A stretch of DNA of 64,000 bases, from NCBI RefSeq assembly GCF_000420425.1, contig NZ_ATUX01000005.1, forward strand, positions 248,001 to 312,000, in the 5' to 3' direction. Positions 8,183 through 17,395 of this stretch are shown one piece after another; the stretch's first letter is position 1; every line of letters starts with the position of its first letter. The position numbers and the translations under genes are program-made. This stretch comes from Schaalia vaccimaxillae DSM 15804 (GTDB taxonomy: Bacteria > Actinomycetota > Actinomycetes > Actinomycetales > Actinomycetaceae). Below the pieces are notes generated by a model. The model had not been told where the DNA came from. It saw nothing but the letters and a program-made list of their open reading frames with translations, and ran no database searches.

Positions 8183-10552
8183 ATGACTGACAACACTGTC
8201 ACGAATCCCCGCGAGCTGCCCGACACCGTCGAGGATGCGGCCGCAACCCCCACCAAAGACATGCCGTGGAAAGAGTTGGGACTCAAAGAAGACGAGTATC
8301 AGCGCATCTGCGATATTCTGGGCCGACGCCCCACCAACGCCGAACTCGCCATGTATTCGGTGATGTGGTCTGAGCACTGCTCCTACAAGTCCTCTAAGAA
8401 GCACCTGGCCGAACAATTCGGCGCCCGCACCACCGACGAAATGCGCCGCAACCTCCTGGTCGGTATGGGCCAGAACGCTGGCGTCGTTGACATTGGCGGC
8501 GGTTGGGCCGTGACCTTCAAGGTTGAGTCTCACAATCACCCGTCCTTCGTTGAGCCCTACCAGGGTGCGGCCACGGGTGTGGGAGGCATTGTCCGCGACA
8601 TTATTTCCATGGGTGCCCGCCCGGTTGCCGTCATGGATCAGCTGCGCTTTGGCGCTGTGGACCACCCGGACACTGCCCGCGTTGTGCACGGCGTGGTGTC
8701 GGGTGTGGGCGGCTACGGCAACTGCCTGGGTCTGCCCAATATCGGTGGTGAAACCGAGTTTGATCCGTCATACCAGGGCAATCCGCTGGTCAATGCCCTG
8801 TGTATCGGCACCCTGCGTCACGAGGATATTCACCTGGCCAACGCCACTGGCGAAGGCAATTTGGTGGTGCTTTTCGGTGCGCGCACCGGCGGCGATGGCA
8901 TCGGTGGCGCCTCCATTTTGGCCTCGGAAACCTTCGAGGACGGTATGCCCGCTAAGCGTCCCTCCGTGCAGGTGGGCGACCCCTTCATGGAGAAGGTCCT
9001 TATCGAGTGCTGCCTCGACCTGTTCAGGGCTGGCGTCGTCCAAGGCATCCAGGACCTCGGTGCGGCGGGTATCTCCTGTGCGACCTCGGAATTGGCGTCC
9101 AACGGCGACTCCGGTATGCACGTTGACCTGGAGAATGTGCTGCTGCGTGACCCTACGCTGACCGCCGGCGAGATCCTGATGTCGGAGTCGCAAGAACGCA
9201 TGATGGCGATTGTCACCCCCGAGGATCGCGATAAGTTCTTCGAGATCATCGACAAGTGGGACGTCGAGGCTGCCGTCATCGGCACTCTCACGGGTAACGG
9301 GCGCCTGACTATTGACCACCATGGGCATCGCATTGTCGATGTTGATCCCAAGACCGTGGCTCACGATGGTCCCGTCTACGACCGCCCCTATGCTCGCCCC
9401 GCATGGCAGGACGCCCTGCAGGCGGATACCTCCGATTCGCTGGCACGCCCGGCCTCGGGCGCTGAGCTGGTGGCCGACCTGACGAAGGTTCTCGGTGACG
9501 TCAACCAGGCATCCAAGGCGTGGGTGACCGACCAGTATGACCGCTACGTGCAGGGCAATACCGCTTTGGCCCAACCCGACGATGCGGGTGTGATCCGCGT
9601 TGACGAAGACACCAACCTGGGTGTGGCGCTGTCTACGGACGCTAACGGCTGGTACACGAAGCTCGATCCGGCGACCGGGGCTAAGCAGGCCCTGGCTGAG
9701 TCCTACCGCAACGTGGCCGTTGTGGGCGCAGAGCCGGTGGCGATCACCGACTGCCTGAACTTTGGTAACCCCGAAGACACAGACGCTATGTGGCAGCTGG
9801 TGACCGCTATGACTGCTTTGGCTGATGGCTGCATTGAGTTGGGTGTTCCCGTGACCGGCGGCAATGTGTCGCTTTACAACTCCTCGGGTACGGAAAAGAA
9901 CCTGCCGACTTCGTCCATTAATCCGACGCCCGTCATCGGCATGCTCGGCATTATGAAGGACGTGACTCGAGCGAATCCTTCAGGCTTCACTGAGGACGGT
10001 CTGGCAGTTGTGCTGCTGGGCGAAACCCGCGCCGAACTGGATGGATCCGCGTGGGCGCGTATTGTCCACGATCACCTAGGAGGTCTGCCCCCCAAGGTTG
10101 ACTTGGACGCCGAGGTCGCCCTCGGTAACGTCATCCGCGCACTGTCCGAGGCCGATGGGCCTGACGGCCGCCCGCTGATCCGCGCCGCGCATGACCTGTC
10201 TAACGGTGGCCTGGCTCAGGCCCTCGTCGATTCGTCGCTGCGTTTCGGTATTGGGGGTTCCTTCGATATCACCGAGGTCGCGGCCCGCGATGGGCTCAGC
10301 GACTTGGAGATGCTGTTGTCGGAGTCCCAGGCGCGCGCCATCATTGCTGTTCCCGAGTACGCGTTGGAGGCCGTGCATGCGGCAGCCGAGGCCGAGGGTG
10401 TCGCAGATGTTCGTTTGGGAACCACAGGTGGAGACATGTTGGTGGTTCAGGGTTCGGAGCTTTTGGCTGACGCTAATAACGGCGCGGGTTGGGCAGTGGA
10501 TCTTGATGATCTGCGCTCCCTGTCTGAGTCGGCACTGCGCGACCGCTTCTGA
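8183..10552 (+). CDS. purL: phosphoribosylformylglycinamidine synthase subunit PurL
   Basis: The synthase subunit converts FGAR to FGAM with ATP and ammonia from PurQ. At 789 residues it is the small type that needs PurS and PurQ, both encoded just upstream. Visible motifs include [15 protein letters not shown], the FGAM-binding KVESHNHPS, and GGNVSLYN. The ATG at 8183 is preceded by a weak purine-rich site. It is the last gene of the purine cluster; two stable stem-loops follow it. Confidence 0.97.
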   Translation: MTDNTVTNPRELPDTVEDAAATPTKDMPWKELGLKEDEYQRICDILGRRPTNAELAMYSVMWSEHCSYKSSKKHLAEQFGARTTDEMRRNLLVGMGQNAGVVDIGGGWAVTFKVESHNHPSFVEPYQGAATGVGGIVRDIISMGARPVAVMDQLRFGAVDHPDTARVVHGVVSGVGGYGNCLGLPNIGGETEFDPSYQGNPLVNALCIGTLRHEDIHLANATGEGNLVVLFGARTGGDGIGGASILASETFEDGMPAKRPSVQVGDPFMEKVLIECCLDLFRAGVVQGIQDLGAAGISCATSELASNGDSGMHVDLENVLLRDPTLTAGEILMSESQERMMAIVTPEDRDKFFEIIDKWDVEAAVIGTLTGNGRLTIDHHGHRIVDVDPKTVAHDGPVYDRPYARPAWQDALQADTSDSLARPASGAELVADLTKVLGDVNQASKAWVTDQYDRYVQGNTALAQPDDAGVIRVDEDTNLGVALSTDANGWYTKLDPATGAKQALAESYRNVAVVGAEPVAITDCLNFGNPEDTDAMWQLVTAMTALADGCIELGVPVTGGNVSLYNSSGTEKNLPTSSINPTPVIGMLGIMKDVTRANPSGFTEDGLAVVLLGETRAELDGSAWARIVHDHLGGLPPKVDLDAEVALGNVIRALSEADGPDGRPLIRAAHDLSNGGLAQALVDSSLRFGIGGSFDITEVAARDGLSDLEMLLSESQARAIIAVPEYALEAVHAAAEAEGVADVRLGTTGGDMLVVQGSELLADANNGAGWAVDLDDLRSLSESALRDRF

Positions 10553-10574
10553 GAAGTTTCGACGTGGGTAGCTG

Positions 10575-10592
10575 ATCAGGGTTCTCCCTGAT
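10575..10592 (+). terminator. stem-loop downstream of purL
   Basis: ATCAGGG (10575-10581) and CCCTGAT (10586-10592) form a perfect 7-bp stem with a TTCT loop, 23 bases after the purL stop. An outer pairing TTCGACG/CGTCGAA around 10558-10614 may enclose it. No U-run follows directly, as is usual for high-GC terminators. Probably part of the purine operon terminator. Confidence 0.6.
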
Positions 10593-10623
10593 TGCGCCCC
10601 GAAACGCGTCGAAGAATTTCCTT

Positions 10624-10661
10624 CAACCCCGGTATCCGGTACACACTGGGTGCCGGGGTTG
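10624..10661 (+). terminator. second, stronger stem-loop downstream of purL
   Basis: CAACCCCGGTATCC (10624-10637) pairs with GGGTGCCGGGGTTG (10648-10661): 14 bp with two G-U pairs and a 10-base loop. It lies between purL and the next gene on the same strand. The absence of a following T-run makes it an I-type structure, so the terminator call is an inference from strength and position. Confidence 0.65.
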
Positions 10662-10718
10662 CCGCGTACATGACTCGTGGACGCGTTGCCACGATCTGAT
10701 TAACTGTGAAGGAGCCTC

Positions 10719-11486
10719 ATGGAGACACCGATGTGCCGCCTTATTGCCGCGTGGGCGGTTCATGCCCTGACACTGTCTGGAGTGGTATGGGCGCTCATGG
10801 CTGCCATTAGTTTGGCTCAAGGCGACATTGGGTGGATGTGGGTGTGGCTTGGAGTCGCCCTCGTCGTTGACGGAGTGGACGGCACCTTGGCCCGCAAGGT
10901 CGGAGTGCGTGAAGCGATCCCGTGGTTTTCTGGCTCCACTGTTGATATCGCAGTGGACTATATGACTTGGTCGTTCCTGCCCGCCCTCTTCATGTACTGG
11001 TATCTGCCCTTTGGCTCTGACAAGGTCGCATTAGCAATGGCCATCATTGCTGCAGTGTCATCCTTGTTCTGCTACGCCAGTGAATACGAGAAGTCTGCGG
11101 ACAACTACTTTGTTGGTTTCCCGGCTGCGTGGAATGTCGTGGCCGTCATTATGTACGTTCTGGATACGCCCGCTTGGATCAATATCGGTGCGACCGTCAT
11201 CTTGGCGATCCTCACCCTGGTTCCCCTTCACTACACCCACCCCTTTAGGTGTGTGCGCTTCCGCAAGATCAACCTGGCATCGGTTGCCGGCTGGATCGGA
11301 GCGACAGCAGCCATGGTTGCCTTCTATCCGAATAAGCCCTGGTGGCTATTGGCGATCTTCTGGGTATGCGGTGGCTGGTTCATCCTGTCGGGCATTATCC
11401 GCACCGTGGTCGGTCCGGATCGTCCAACCAAACGACCGCGCCAATCAGCCGCAGGCGAGGCCTCTGCGAACCACGACGTCGCGTAG
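10719..11486 (+). CDS. phosphatidylcholine-synthase-like CDP-alcohol phosphotransferase
   Basis: The 255-residue integral membrane protein has the CDP-alcohol phosphotransferase core DG..AR...G...D...D, here VDGTLARKVGV followed by SGSTVDIAVDY (about residues 52-81), with the extended R-to-G spacing seen in bacterial phosphatidylcholine synthases. Further matches to that family are AWAVHALTLSG near the N-terminus and NYFVGFPAAWNVV at about 130. Known members condense choline with CDP-diacylglycerol; the true alcohol here is unproven. A good ribosome site (gaagga) precedes the ATG. Its 3' end overlaps the convergent gene by 42 bases. Confidence 0.82.
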   Translation: METPMCRLIAAWAVHALTLSGVVWALMAAISLAQGDIGWMWVWLGVALVVDGVDGTLARKVGVREAIPWFSGSTVDIAVDYMTWSFLPALFMYWYLPFGSDKVALAMAIIAAVSSLFCYASEYEKSADNYFVGFPAAWNVVAVIMYVLDTPAWINIGATVILAILTLVPLHYTHPFRCVRFRKINLASVAGWIGATAAMVAFYPNKPWWLLAIFWVCGGWFILSGIIRTVVGPDRPTKRPRQSAAGEASANHDVA

Positions 11487-12374
11487 CCACCGAAGCACTT
11501 CGAGCAGGATAGCCCCCAAGAACATCGCGGCTACGAAAGCCAGGACTGCCGGGGGCGCGTGGCGACCGTGCATCCAAAAGTAGATGTAGGGGGCAATAAA
11601 GGTCACGACCGTGACGAAGAAAGCTAGAACGCGTTCCCAGGTGCGGCGTCCGGCCACCATCGTGATGATGCCCCAGGTGTAGGGGATTGCAGTGACCACA
11701 TCAATGAGCCACAGTATCCACACTTTGCCCGTGAAACCGGGAATTGCAACAACGGGCAGGGCGCGCAGCAGCGAATAGACGAACACAACGACGTATGCGA
11801 TGAACTTTGGGTTGCGAGCCAAGCGCAGAGCCCAGGGTCTTTCAATAATGCGCACGCCGCAGGTTCGAGCTGCCCGGATCGAGGTCGAAGAGGCCGTCAG
11901 TGCGTCAAGATCGGTGAGGGCTCGTGCCAGGAGGGGGCGGCGAATCGGGTCGTTGGACCACTGGGAGATGAGCTGAGGCAGGCTGATCGCCACGGGTGTG
12001 ATGCCATCGCGTTCGGGGCCGGCTCGTTGAACCAGATCTGGGCCGAAAATCTTGTCGATGGAAGCTAGGCGCGTGGTTTCGATTGCTGCAATCCACAACA
12101 GGTGGCGGTGCTGCGCACCCTCGCGAATGTGATCGACGAGGAGGTGCACGGCGGCTGGCGCGAGGGCTTCGATGCCCGCACACTCGCAGGGTACGAGGTC
12201 GGAGATGAAGGAGACGTCGTGGGTGTTGCGGGGGTTGAGGTCTCCGGCTCGGTCAACTCCTGCGCAGTTAACGAGGACGGTCGCGTCCCATTGCAATGTT
12301 CGGGCGATGCGCGTATCGAGGATGGAGCGTAAAGCTACGGCTTGCTCCCATAGGCGCATGTGATGGTGTTCCAC
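11445..12374 (-). CDS. membrane protein of unknown function with cytosolic N-terminal domain
   Basis: I place the start at the GTG at 12374 because a perfect AGGAGG lies four bases upstream; the open frame continues to 12452 without support. The 309-residue product has a soluble N-terminal half of about 170 residues with no motif I recognise. Four membrane helices fill the C-terminal half (cores VVVFVYSLLRALPVV, LWLIDVVTAIPYTWG, FFVTVVTFIAPYIYF, FVAAMFLGAILLEVL), and the tail is basic. It converges on and overlaps the phosphatidylcholine-synthase-like gene by 42 bases. Confidence 0.75.
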   Translation of the reverse strand: MEHHHMRLWEQAVALRSILDTRIARTLQWDATVLVNCAGVDRAGDLNPRNTHDVSFISDLVPCECAGIEALAPAAVHLLVDHIREGAQHRHLLWIAAIETTRLASIDKIFGPDLVQRAGPERDGITPVAISLPQLISQWSNDPIRRPLLARALTDLDALTASSTSIRAARTCGVRIIERPWALRLARNPKFIAYVVVFVYSLLRALPVVAIPGFTGKVWILWLIDVVTAIPYTWGIITMVAGRRTWERVLAFFVTVVTFIAPYIYFWMHGRHAPPAVLAFVAAMFLGAILLEVLRWLRDVVVRRGLACG

Positions 12375-12461
12375 TGATCCTCCTGGATTCAATTTTGGCT
12401 GATCAGAGGGCTGTCTGTCTGTGGGGGTTCGCCCTGATTTCGTTTTGAACACTAGGCTGGG

Positions 12462-12824
12462 GTGGTGGCGAAGCGACGCATTGACTCAGCAGACGGTATG
12501 GCAGCACTCGCGCAGTGGCGTAGCGACAAGCAGGCGACGCCTCGGCGTGTGGTGGCGACTGCCGTCCGATTCACTTTGGAAGAGTTCGCAGCAGCTCACC
12601 CAGGCCGTTCTGTCGAGGTACGTGTGCCTCCGGCGGGCGCGGTTCAGGTGATTGCTGGTTCGACGCATCGGCGGGGAACACCGCCTGCCGTCGTTGAAAC
12701 CGACCCCCACACGTGGCTGAGTCTGGCTACCGGTGAGATTACCTGGGAGTCAGCTTGCGCAGCAGGAGATGTTCAAGCCTCGGGTGAGCGTACGGACCTG
12801 GCAGGGTTCTTGCCGCTGTTATGA
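12462..12824 (+). CDS. SCP-2-like (sterol carrier family) small protein
   Basis: The 120-residue protein starts at a GTG (12462; another follows at 12465). It resembles the short actinobacterial proteins annotated as sterol carrier family, often found near purL: a basic N-terminal helix, the segment VEVRVPPAGAVQVI and the C-terminal WLSLATGEITWESACAAG. These are thought to bind hydrophobic ligands but no function is established. It converges on the DUF4235 gene, seven bases apart. Confidence 0.7.
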   Translation: MVAKRRIDSADGMAALAQWRSDKQATPRRVVATAVRFTLEEFAAAHPGRSVEVRVPPAGAVQVIAGSTHRRGTPPAVVETDPHTWLSLATGEITWESACAAGDVQASGERTDLAGFLPLL

Positions 12825-12831
12825 GGTGGGC

Positions 12832-13092
12832 TCAGGCTTCGATCTGGCCGACCGATTTGCCGCCGTACCACTTCTTAGCGCCGCGTAGGGCGTAACGCTG
12901 AGTCACAGCGACAATGGCCGCGGAGGCTGCGGCAAAGAGAATAACGGAGACCAGCGCGGCCTCGTCGTCGTCCTCTTTGGGAATGTCATGTCCGGTGACA
13001 AGTTTCCATCCGATTTCGGTGACCTTGTTGGCTGCTAGAGCTGACAGACCCAGGGCGCCGGCGCTGGCAATCTTCCAACCGAGATCTTCCAT
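12832..13092 (-). CDS. DUF4235 small membrane protein
   Basis: The 86-residue protein has two hydrophobic stretches (about residues 6-22 and 47-63) and ends with a basic region KKWYGG. Size, the N-terminal GWKIASAG and the Trp/Gly spacing fit DUF4235, an actinobacterial family of unknown role. The ATG at 13092 is preferred over the one at 13098 because GGAAGGA is then six bases upstream. Confidence 0.75.
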   Translation of the reverse strand: MEDLGWKIASAGALGLSALAANKVTEIGWKLVTGHDIPKEDDDEAALVSVILFAAASAAIVAVTQRYALRGAKKWYGGKSVGQIEA

Positions 13093-13222
13093 GATCATTC
13101 CTTCCGCGCGATTGTGTTACCTCCATCATGCCTTACGAGGCGCGCCCGGCGCATCCGGGGAAGTGTCAGGGGGCCGAGGCCGCCTAGACTTGGAGCAGTT
13201 CGTTCCATATTGAAGGACCGTC

Positions 13223-14362
13223 ATGACTGTTCATCGTTGCCGCACTCTCGGCGCACTTATCTCGGCTGGAGCTGTGCTCGCCCTCGTTGTATCCGGCTGC
13301 ACTCCCTCGGTGTCAACGACGGCGCCCACCGATCCCTTCGCCCAACCGATCGTGCCGCGGGCAGCTACGAATCCAGTAGTGCACGATGAGGCGCAGTCGG
13401 GAACCTTGGGCGCTGGAGAGCCTCGCACCGGCCGCGGGGTTGTGCGCACCGCCGTCATTGAGGGAGCCCAATTACCTGAGGCTGTCAGTGAAGCGTTCCG
13501 GGCAGACACAGGTTTTGAACTGCAAGTGACGCAGGGCGTGCGCGTGAGCGAGCTGACCGCGCAGTCCTTTGACGTCGTTGTTGGATTGGATCCTACCGAT
13601 GCCCAACTTATGGCCGCGGCAGGAACTATCGGTACTCAGGCCCCCGAAGATGCTGTAGCGATCGAGGACAAGGGCGTGGATGGGGTTCCGGCTGCCATCG
13701 CATACGGGCGCGACGACGTGTGTGTGGTGGCCGATGCGGTGTGGATATCGGCTAATCGCGTGGCTGTCCCTGCTGGTCTTGACGACCTCATTAAGACGAG
13801 CTACGCGTCGCAGTTGGTGATTCCTGACCCTTCGACGTCGTCGATCGGTCGAGCTTTCATTCAGGGTGTCGCTCAGGCAAAGGGAGGCGATGCTTCGGCG
13901 TGGGAGGGCTCTGTTAAGAAGGAAGGCGTCCAAGTTGTCGCATCGGCGGACGAGGCCATTGCTGGCTGGAGTGCACGCGCCTCGGCAGGTGCGGGGATGC
14001 CTTTCGTGGTTGCTCCGCGTTCGACCTTGTCGCTGGTGTTAGCCAATACGGGCGTTGAATCCGCGGGGGTTGCGGCTGAAACGACATGCGTTCAGAGGTA
14101 CCTATATGCGGCGGGGGTCGCCGGTGAGGGCGAAGAGTATTCAGATGGTGCGGAGTCTTTGATGGCCTGGCTGCAGGGGTGGCAGGCTCAGCGTCAGTTG
14201 GCGCAGCTAGGAGCAGTTGATCCACTGGATCTTGGTGCGAGCCAAGACTCTGCGGCCCAGTGGTTCCTCACTCCAGGGGAAGGCGCGATTGTGCTGGGCG
14301 ATTGGTCACCGGAGGTGTCGAGGGCGGCTGTGAAAACCTGGGTGGAGGCGGTCAGTCAGTGA
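13223..14362 (+). CDS. solute-binding lipoprotein, thiamine/iron (type 1) ABC class
   Basis: A signal peptide with lipobox LVVSGC (Cys at residue 26) marks a membrane-anchored lipoprotein of 379 residues. The mature part has the order typical of TbpA/ThiB and ferric-binding proteins: an early VVRTAVIEG strand, VVVGLDPTDAQL, AAIAYGRDDVCVVAD, LDDLIKTSYASQLVIPDPS, and a C-terminal AQWFLTPGEGAIVLGDW. No permease or ATPase gene is nearby, so it must work with a transporter encoded elsewhere or have another binding role. The ligand is not identifiable. Its end overlaps the convergent DUF4921 gene by 11 bases. Confidence 0.78.
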   Translation: MTVHRCRTLGALISAGAVLALVVSGCTPSVSTTAPTDPFAQPIVPRAATNPVVHDEAQSGTLGAGEPRTGRGVVRTAVIEGAQLPEAVSEAFRADTGFELQVTQGVRVSELTAQSFDVVVGLDPTDAQLMAAAGTIGTQAPEDAVAIEDKGVDGVPAAIAYGRDDVCVVADAVWISANRVAVPAGLDDLIKTSYASQLVIPDPSTSSIGRAFIQGVAQAKGGDASAWEGSVKKEGVQVVASADEAIAGWSARASAGAGMPFVVAPRSTLSLVLANTGVESAGVAAETTCVQRYLYAAGVAGEGEEYSDGAESLMAWLQGWQAQRQLAQLGAVDPLDLGASQDSAAQWFLTPGEGAIVLGDWSPEVSRAAVKTWVEAVSQ

Positions 14363-15671
14363 GCATCGCAGTGTCGACGCGGCACTCCTGACCGATCTTC
14401 ATCGGCGCAATCTCGCCGCGTTCGCGCATCTGCTCAAGACGTGGAACAACCTTCTCCTTGACCTGCCACGGATCAATCGTGTTCAAGTAGATGCGCGTAC
14501 CGCCTTCAAAACCGGCAACCGTTGAAATCCTCCACTTAAGCAGGATCCTCCAGCGCATCGGCGTTGATACCGAGGGCGGACGGTGATACCACTCCTCATT
14601 GCAAGGAACATCGGTACCCGTAGCAGCATGAGCAGCGTGCAAAATATCGGAAACGCCGCGCATCTGTTCGTCGCTGACCTCCCACGGGTTGCGAGGAGTA
14701 TGCAAAGGCCATACTGCAATGCCGGGGAAACGATGCCCGAAGCTAGCCAAAGCTACCGCGTGGTCGTTCTGGGCGATCAACAGTTTACGAGTCGCTCCCA
14801 CCGTCCAGATCGTCTCGTAAATATCGGGCTGAGAGCGCACACGGTCAAGCTCTGCCTCATTCTGAACGGATAGCTCATCGATGGCCACCAACTGCTTGTG
14901 CAAGTGATCGAAGGACGCTCCCGCAGGTTTGAGCCAGTTCTGGAAAGCTGCAACATATCGGACATATGGGTTTAACTCGTACAAATCCTGCATGGAGCGA
15001 GCCGTGTAGGCCGTGTACTGGTAGTGCTCTTCGGGAGTCAACGTGCCCGAGCCGGCGAGCTGGGTATTATTCGTCGCCCCATCAATGTAGTGGCGCCGCC
15101 CGACGATCAGATCATGCCCGCCGGAGAAAAACCCGTTCGCCTCCTGCAGCTTGGCTGAGTCCGACATTGCTGCGAATTCGCCCTCGGAAACACCAGAAGC
15201 CAGTAATCGCGCCTTGACTACTTGCATGATGTGCTCATACCCGGCGCTCGACGCCAGATATTCGGCCATGCGGCGGTGCGCATCCTCGGAAGGGACATGA
15301 CCGTGGTTGAGGTTCCAATACTTGTAAGAGACGATCTCAAATAGGTTGGGAATACGGCGAAATTGCGCGGTTGTGTCTGCCAACTGGTCTGCGGGCAGCC
15401 CGGTTAATTCTTGCCACGAGCCGTCGTCGGTGCGAACGAGGCGCGACTTCTCCGGCGGAGTCTCCAAATAGCGCCCCGAGCAGAAAGCACAGTGATGGCC
15501 CGCGAAATCATGGTCAATAGGGGATGGATCGGGGTGAGGAATACCAATTGGCCGGTGGCCTCTACCGGGTACAGTCCACACCTCCGTCCCCGTCAGGAGG
15601 TTCTGCTGCTTGACCGTCCCATCTGCGAGTCGCACAATGGCGCGGTCGGATCGGGAGAGCTCCTTTGCCAT
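14352..15671 (-). CDS. DUF4921 protein, GalT/HIT-like nucleotidyltransferase fold
   Basis: The 439-residue protein contains HHCAFCSGR near residue 60, a CxxC that could bind zinc as in galactose-1-phosphate uridylyltransferases, and FDHLHKQLVAID near residue 258, which carries the HxHxQ active-site pattern of the GalT branch of the HIT superfamily. An IPHPDPSP segment and a Trp-rich C-terminal half are also present. It is probably a nucleotidyl- or phosphoryl-transfer enzyme on a sugar nucleotide or dinucleotide; the substrate is unknown. No clear ribosome site precedes the ATG at 15671. Confidence 0.75.
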   Translation of the reverse strand: MAKELSRSDRAIVRLADGTVKQQNLLTGTEVWTVPGRGHRPIGIPHPDPSPIDHDFAGHHCAFCSGRYLETPPEKSRLVRTDDGSWQELTGLPADQLADTTAQFRRIPNLFEIVSYKYWNLNHGHVPSEDAHRRMAEYLASSAGYEHIMQVVKARLLASGVSEGEFAAMSDSAKLQEANGFFSGGHDLIVGRRHYIDGATNNTQLAGSGTLTPEEHYQYTAYTARSMQDLYELNPYVRYVAAFQNWLKPAGASFDHLHKQLVAIDELSVQNEAELDRVRSQPDIYETIWTVGATRKLLIAQNDHAVALASFGHRFPGIAVWPLHTPRNPWEVSDEQMRGVSDILHAAHAATGTDVPCNEEWYHRPPSVSTPMRWRILLKWRISTVAGFEGGTRIYLNTIDPWQVKEKVVPRLEQMRERGEIAPMKIGQECRVDTAMLTD

Positions 15672-15794
15672 GGCTTAACGATACCTGGCATTAACGGCGA
15701 CCGAGATTTAAGACAATGGGTGGCGGGGAGATCTGATTAATGGCTGGTTGTTGTCCATGAGCGTAATCTGAAGCAATGCCAGAGTCTCATCTTT

Positions 15795-16901
15795 TTGCCC
15801 CCCGTCTCTGTTGGACCTGTCGATGTGTCGAATCGACTCTGGATGCCACCCATGTGCCAGTACTCAGCGGCTGAAAAGGGCGCCGAACTCGGGCGTCCCA
15901 CGGATTGGCATTACATCCACTACGGTGCCCGCGCTCTTGGGGCAGTGGGGGCGATCATTGTTGAAGCCACCGCAGTGACCGTTGAGGGAAGAATCTCCAT
16001 TGGATGCCTGAGCCTGCATGATGACGATCAGATTCCGTCATTCGCTCAGCTCGCCGACCTCATCCATGCAGGCGGTGCAAAAGCCTTTATCCAACTCAAC
16101 CACGCAGGTCGCAAAGCATCTTCTCCGCGAGGCTGGGAACATCACCTGGGCCAACTCAGCGAAGAAAACGGCGGTTGGCAAACGGTTGCGCCCTCGTCGA
16201 TTCCATTTGCCGAGGGCGAACGCGAGCCATTCGCCCTGGATGGCCAGCAGATTGAACAGACTATTGCGGCATTTGAAGCGGCTGCTGTGCGCGCAATCGA
16301 AGCTGGTTTTGATGGAGTCCAGATCCATGGTGCTCACGGATACTTGATCCACCAATTCCTCTCACCGGCGTCGAATACGCGTACCGACCAATGGGGAGGC
16401 AGCTTCGAGAATAGGACCCGTTTTCTTCGGACTATTGTGCGCCGTCTCCGTGACATCATTGGAAATAACGCGCTCCTAGTGCGGTTGTCGGCAACCGACT
16501 GGGTTGAGGATGATGCTAGGCCAGGCGCGAGGTCGTGGACAGTTGCGGATTCCCAGATCCTGGCCGTCGATTTGGCGCGCGACGGCATCGACATGGTCAA
16601 CATCTCCACGGGTGGAAACCAAAACGTAGCGATCTCATTAGGTCCCGGCTACCAGGTTGAAGCCGCCGCAGCCGTACGCGACGCACTGCGAGAATCCGGT
16701 GCCGACATACCAGTGTCTGTTGCGGGGATCATCACCCAGGCTCAACAGGCTGCAAGCATCGTAGAGTCACAGCTGGCTGACGTGGTTGAGGTGGGGCGCC
16801 CTCTACTATCAGATCCTATGCTCGCCAGAGCCTGGGCTAGTGCCCTTGACGCCGAGGCAGCCCCGATGCCGGTGCAGTATCTGCGAGCGTTCAAACGCTA
16901 G
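15795..16901 (+). CDS. Old Yellow Enzyme family NADH:flavin oxidoreductase (YqjM-like), 5' end apparently frameshifted
   Basis: FMN-dependent ene-reductase with the class II N-terminal motif RLWMPPMCQYSA, IQLNHAGRKAS, the active-site HGAHGYLIHQFLSP and NTRTDQWGGSFENR. The only open start in this frame is a TTG at 15795. An ATG at 15776 opens another frame (MPESHLFAP...) that would run perfectly into this one if the C6 tract at 15798-15803 had five C; the join would read HLFAPVSVGPVDVSNRLW, the expected family N-terminus. So the gene has either a +1 frameshift, a phase-variable tract, or a sequence error. The downstream reading frame is intact. It converges on the ACT-domain gene with a 4-base overlap. 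Confidence 0.85.
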   Translation: MPPVSVGPVDVSNRLWMPPMCQYSAAEKGAELGRPTDWHYIHYGARALGAVGAIIVEATAVTVEGRISIGCLSLHDDDQIPSFAQLADLIHAGGAKAFIQLNHAGRKASSPRGWEHHLGQLSEENGGWQTVAPSSIPFAEGEREPFALDGQQIEQTIAAFEAAAVRAIEAGFDGVQIHGAHGYLIHQFLSPASNTRTDQWGGSFENRTRFLRTIVRRLRDIIGNNALLVRLSATDWVEDDARPGARSWTVADSQILAVDLARDGIDMVNISTGGNQNVAISLGPGYQVEAAAAVRDALRESGADIPVSVAGIITQAQQAASIVESQLADVVEVGRPLLSDPMLARAWASALDAEAAPMPVQYLRAFKR

Positions 16902-17308
16902 GGCTTAGGCAACCAACCCTTGGCATTCTTTGAAAGTTCAGTGAGTAAGTCCGCCGCTTCCTGCGCCCGATCTGCCTGTACAAAGAGGTGGTAGTGGCGG
17001 GCACAGGCGATCGCATTGGCAACAATGGAGCGCGCCGACAGAATCTGAGAAATCGTGGCGGTAATGCCCACCGAATCCAGGTCAGCCTGCAGGCCTAGCG
17101 AAATCAGCGTATAGGTTTTTTCTGTTGGCAGTCCTGCGGCAAGGGCTTGGTCCTTATCGACGACGACGGTGTAAGCATCAATGTCACGAATGATCGCGAA
17201 AGCATCGATCCCTGTAGGGATCTGGTCAACGAGCGCGAACACGTACTCGCCTTCGGGGGTAGCCGATAAAGAGGCGAGAGCTTGATCAAGATTGGGCATT
17301 CCGGACAT
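16898..17308 (-). CDS. ACT-domain protein (ACT_7/CASTOR-like)
   Basis: The product is about 136 residues if started at the ATG at 17308; in-frame starts upstream to 17347 are possible and one at 17299 is an alternative. The sequence gives two ACT-like halves: EYVFALVDQIPTGIDAFAIIRDIDAYTVVVDKDQ is the first (residues about 18-60), and SLGLQADLDSVGITATISQILSARSI is the second. Such stand-alone proteins probably bind amino acids and may regulate enzymes; ligand and partner are unknown. The gene stands alone between convergent and co-directional neighbours. Confidence 0.7.
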   Translation of the reverse strand: MSGMPNLDQALASLSATPEGEYVFALVDQIPTGIDAFAIIRDIDAYTVVVDKDQALAAGLPTEKTYTLISLGLQADLDSVGITATISQILSARSIVANAIACARHYHLFVQADRAQEAADLLTELSKNAKGWLPKP

Positions 17309-17395
17309 GCATACAGAGTAGCCAGAGCATGGCGACACCGTGGACACCTGTCCACGGATGGAACACGCTTGGGTGGGGCCGATAATAATGTGAGA

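Noticed and set aside
13099-13222. Possible TPP riboswitch ahead of the thiamine-type binding protein
   Set aside because: The leader lacks the CTGAGA-type core and paired helices expected; only a short ordinary spacer is seen.
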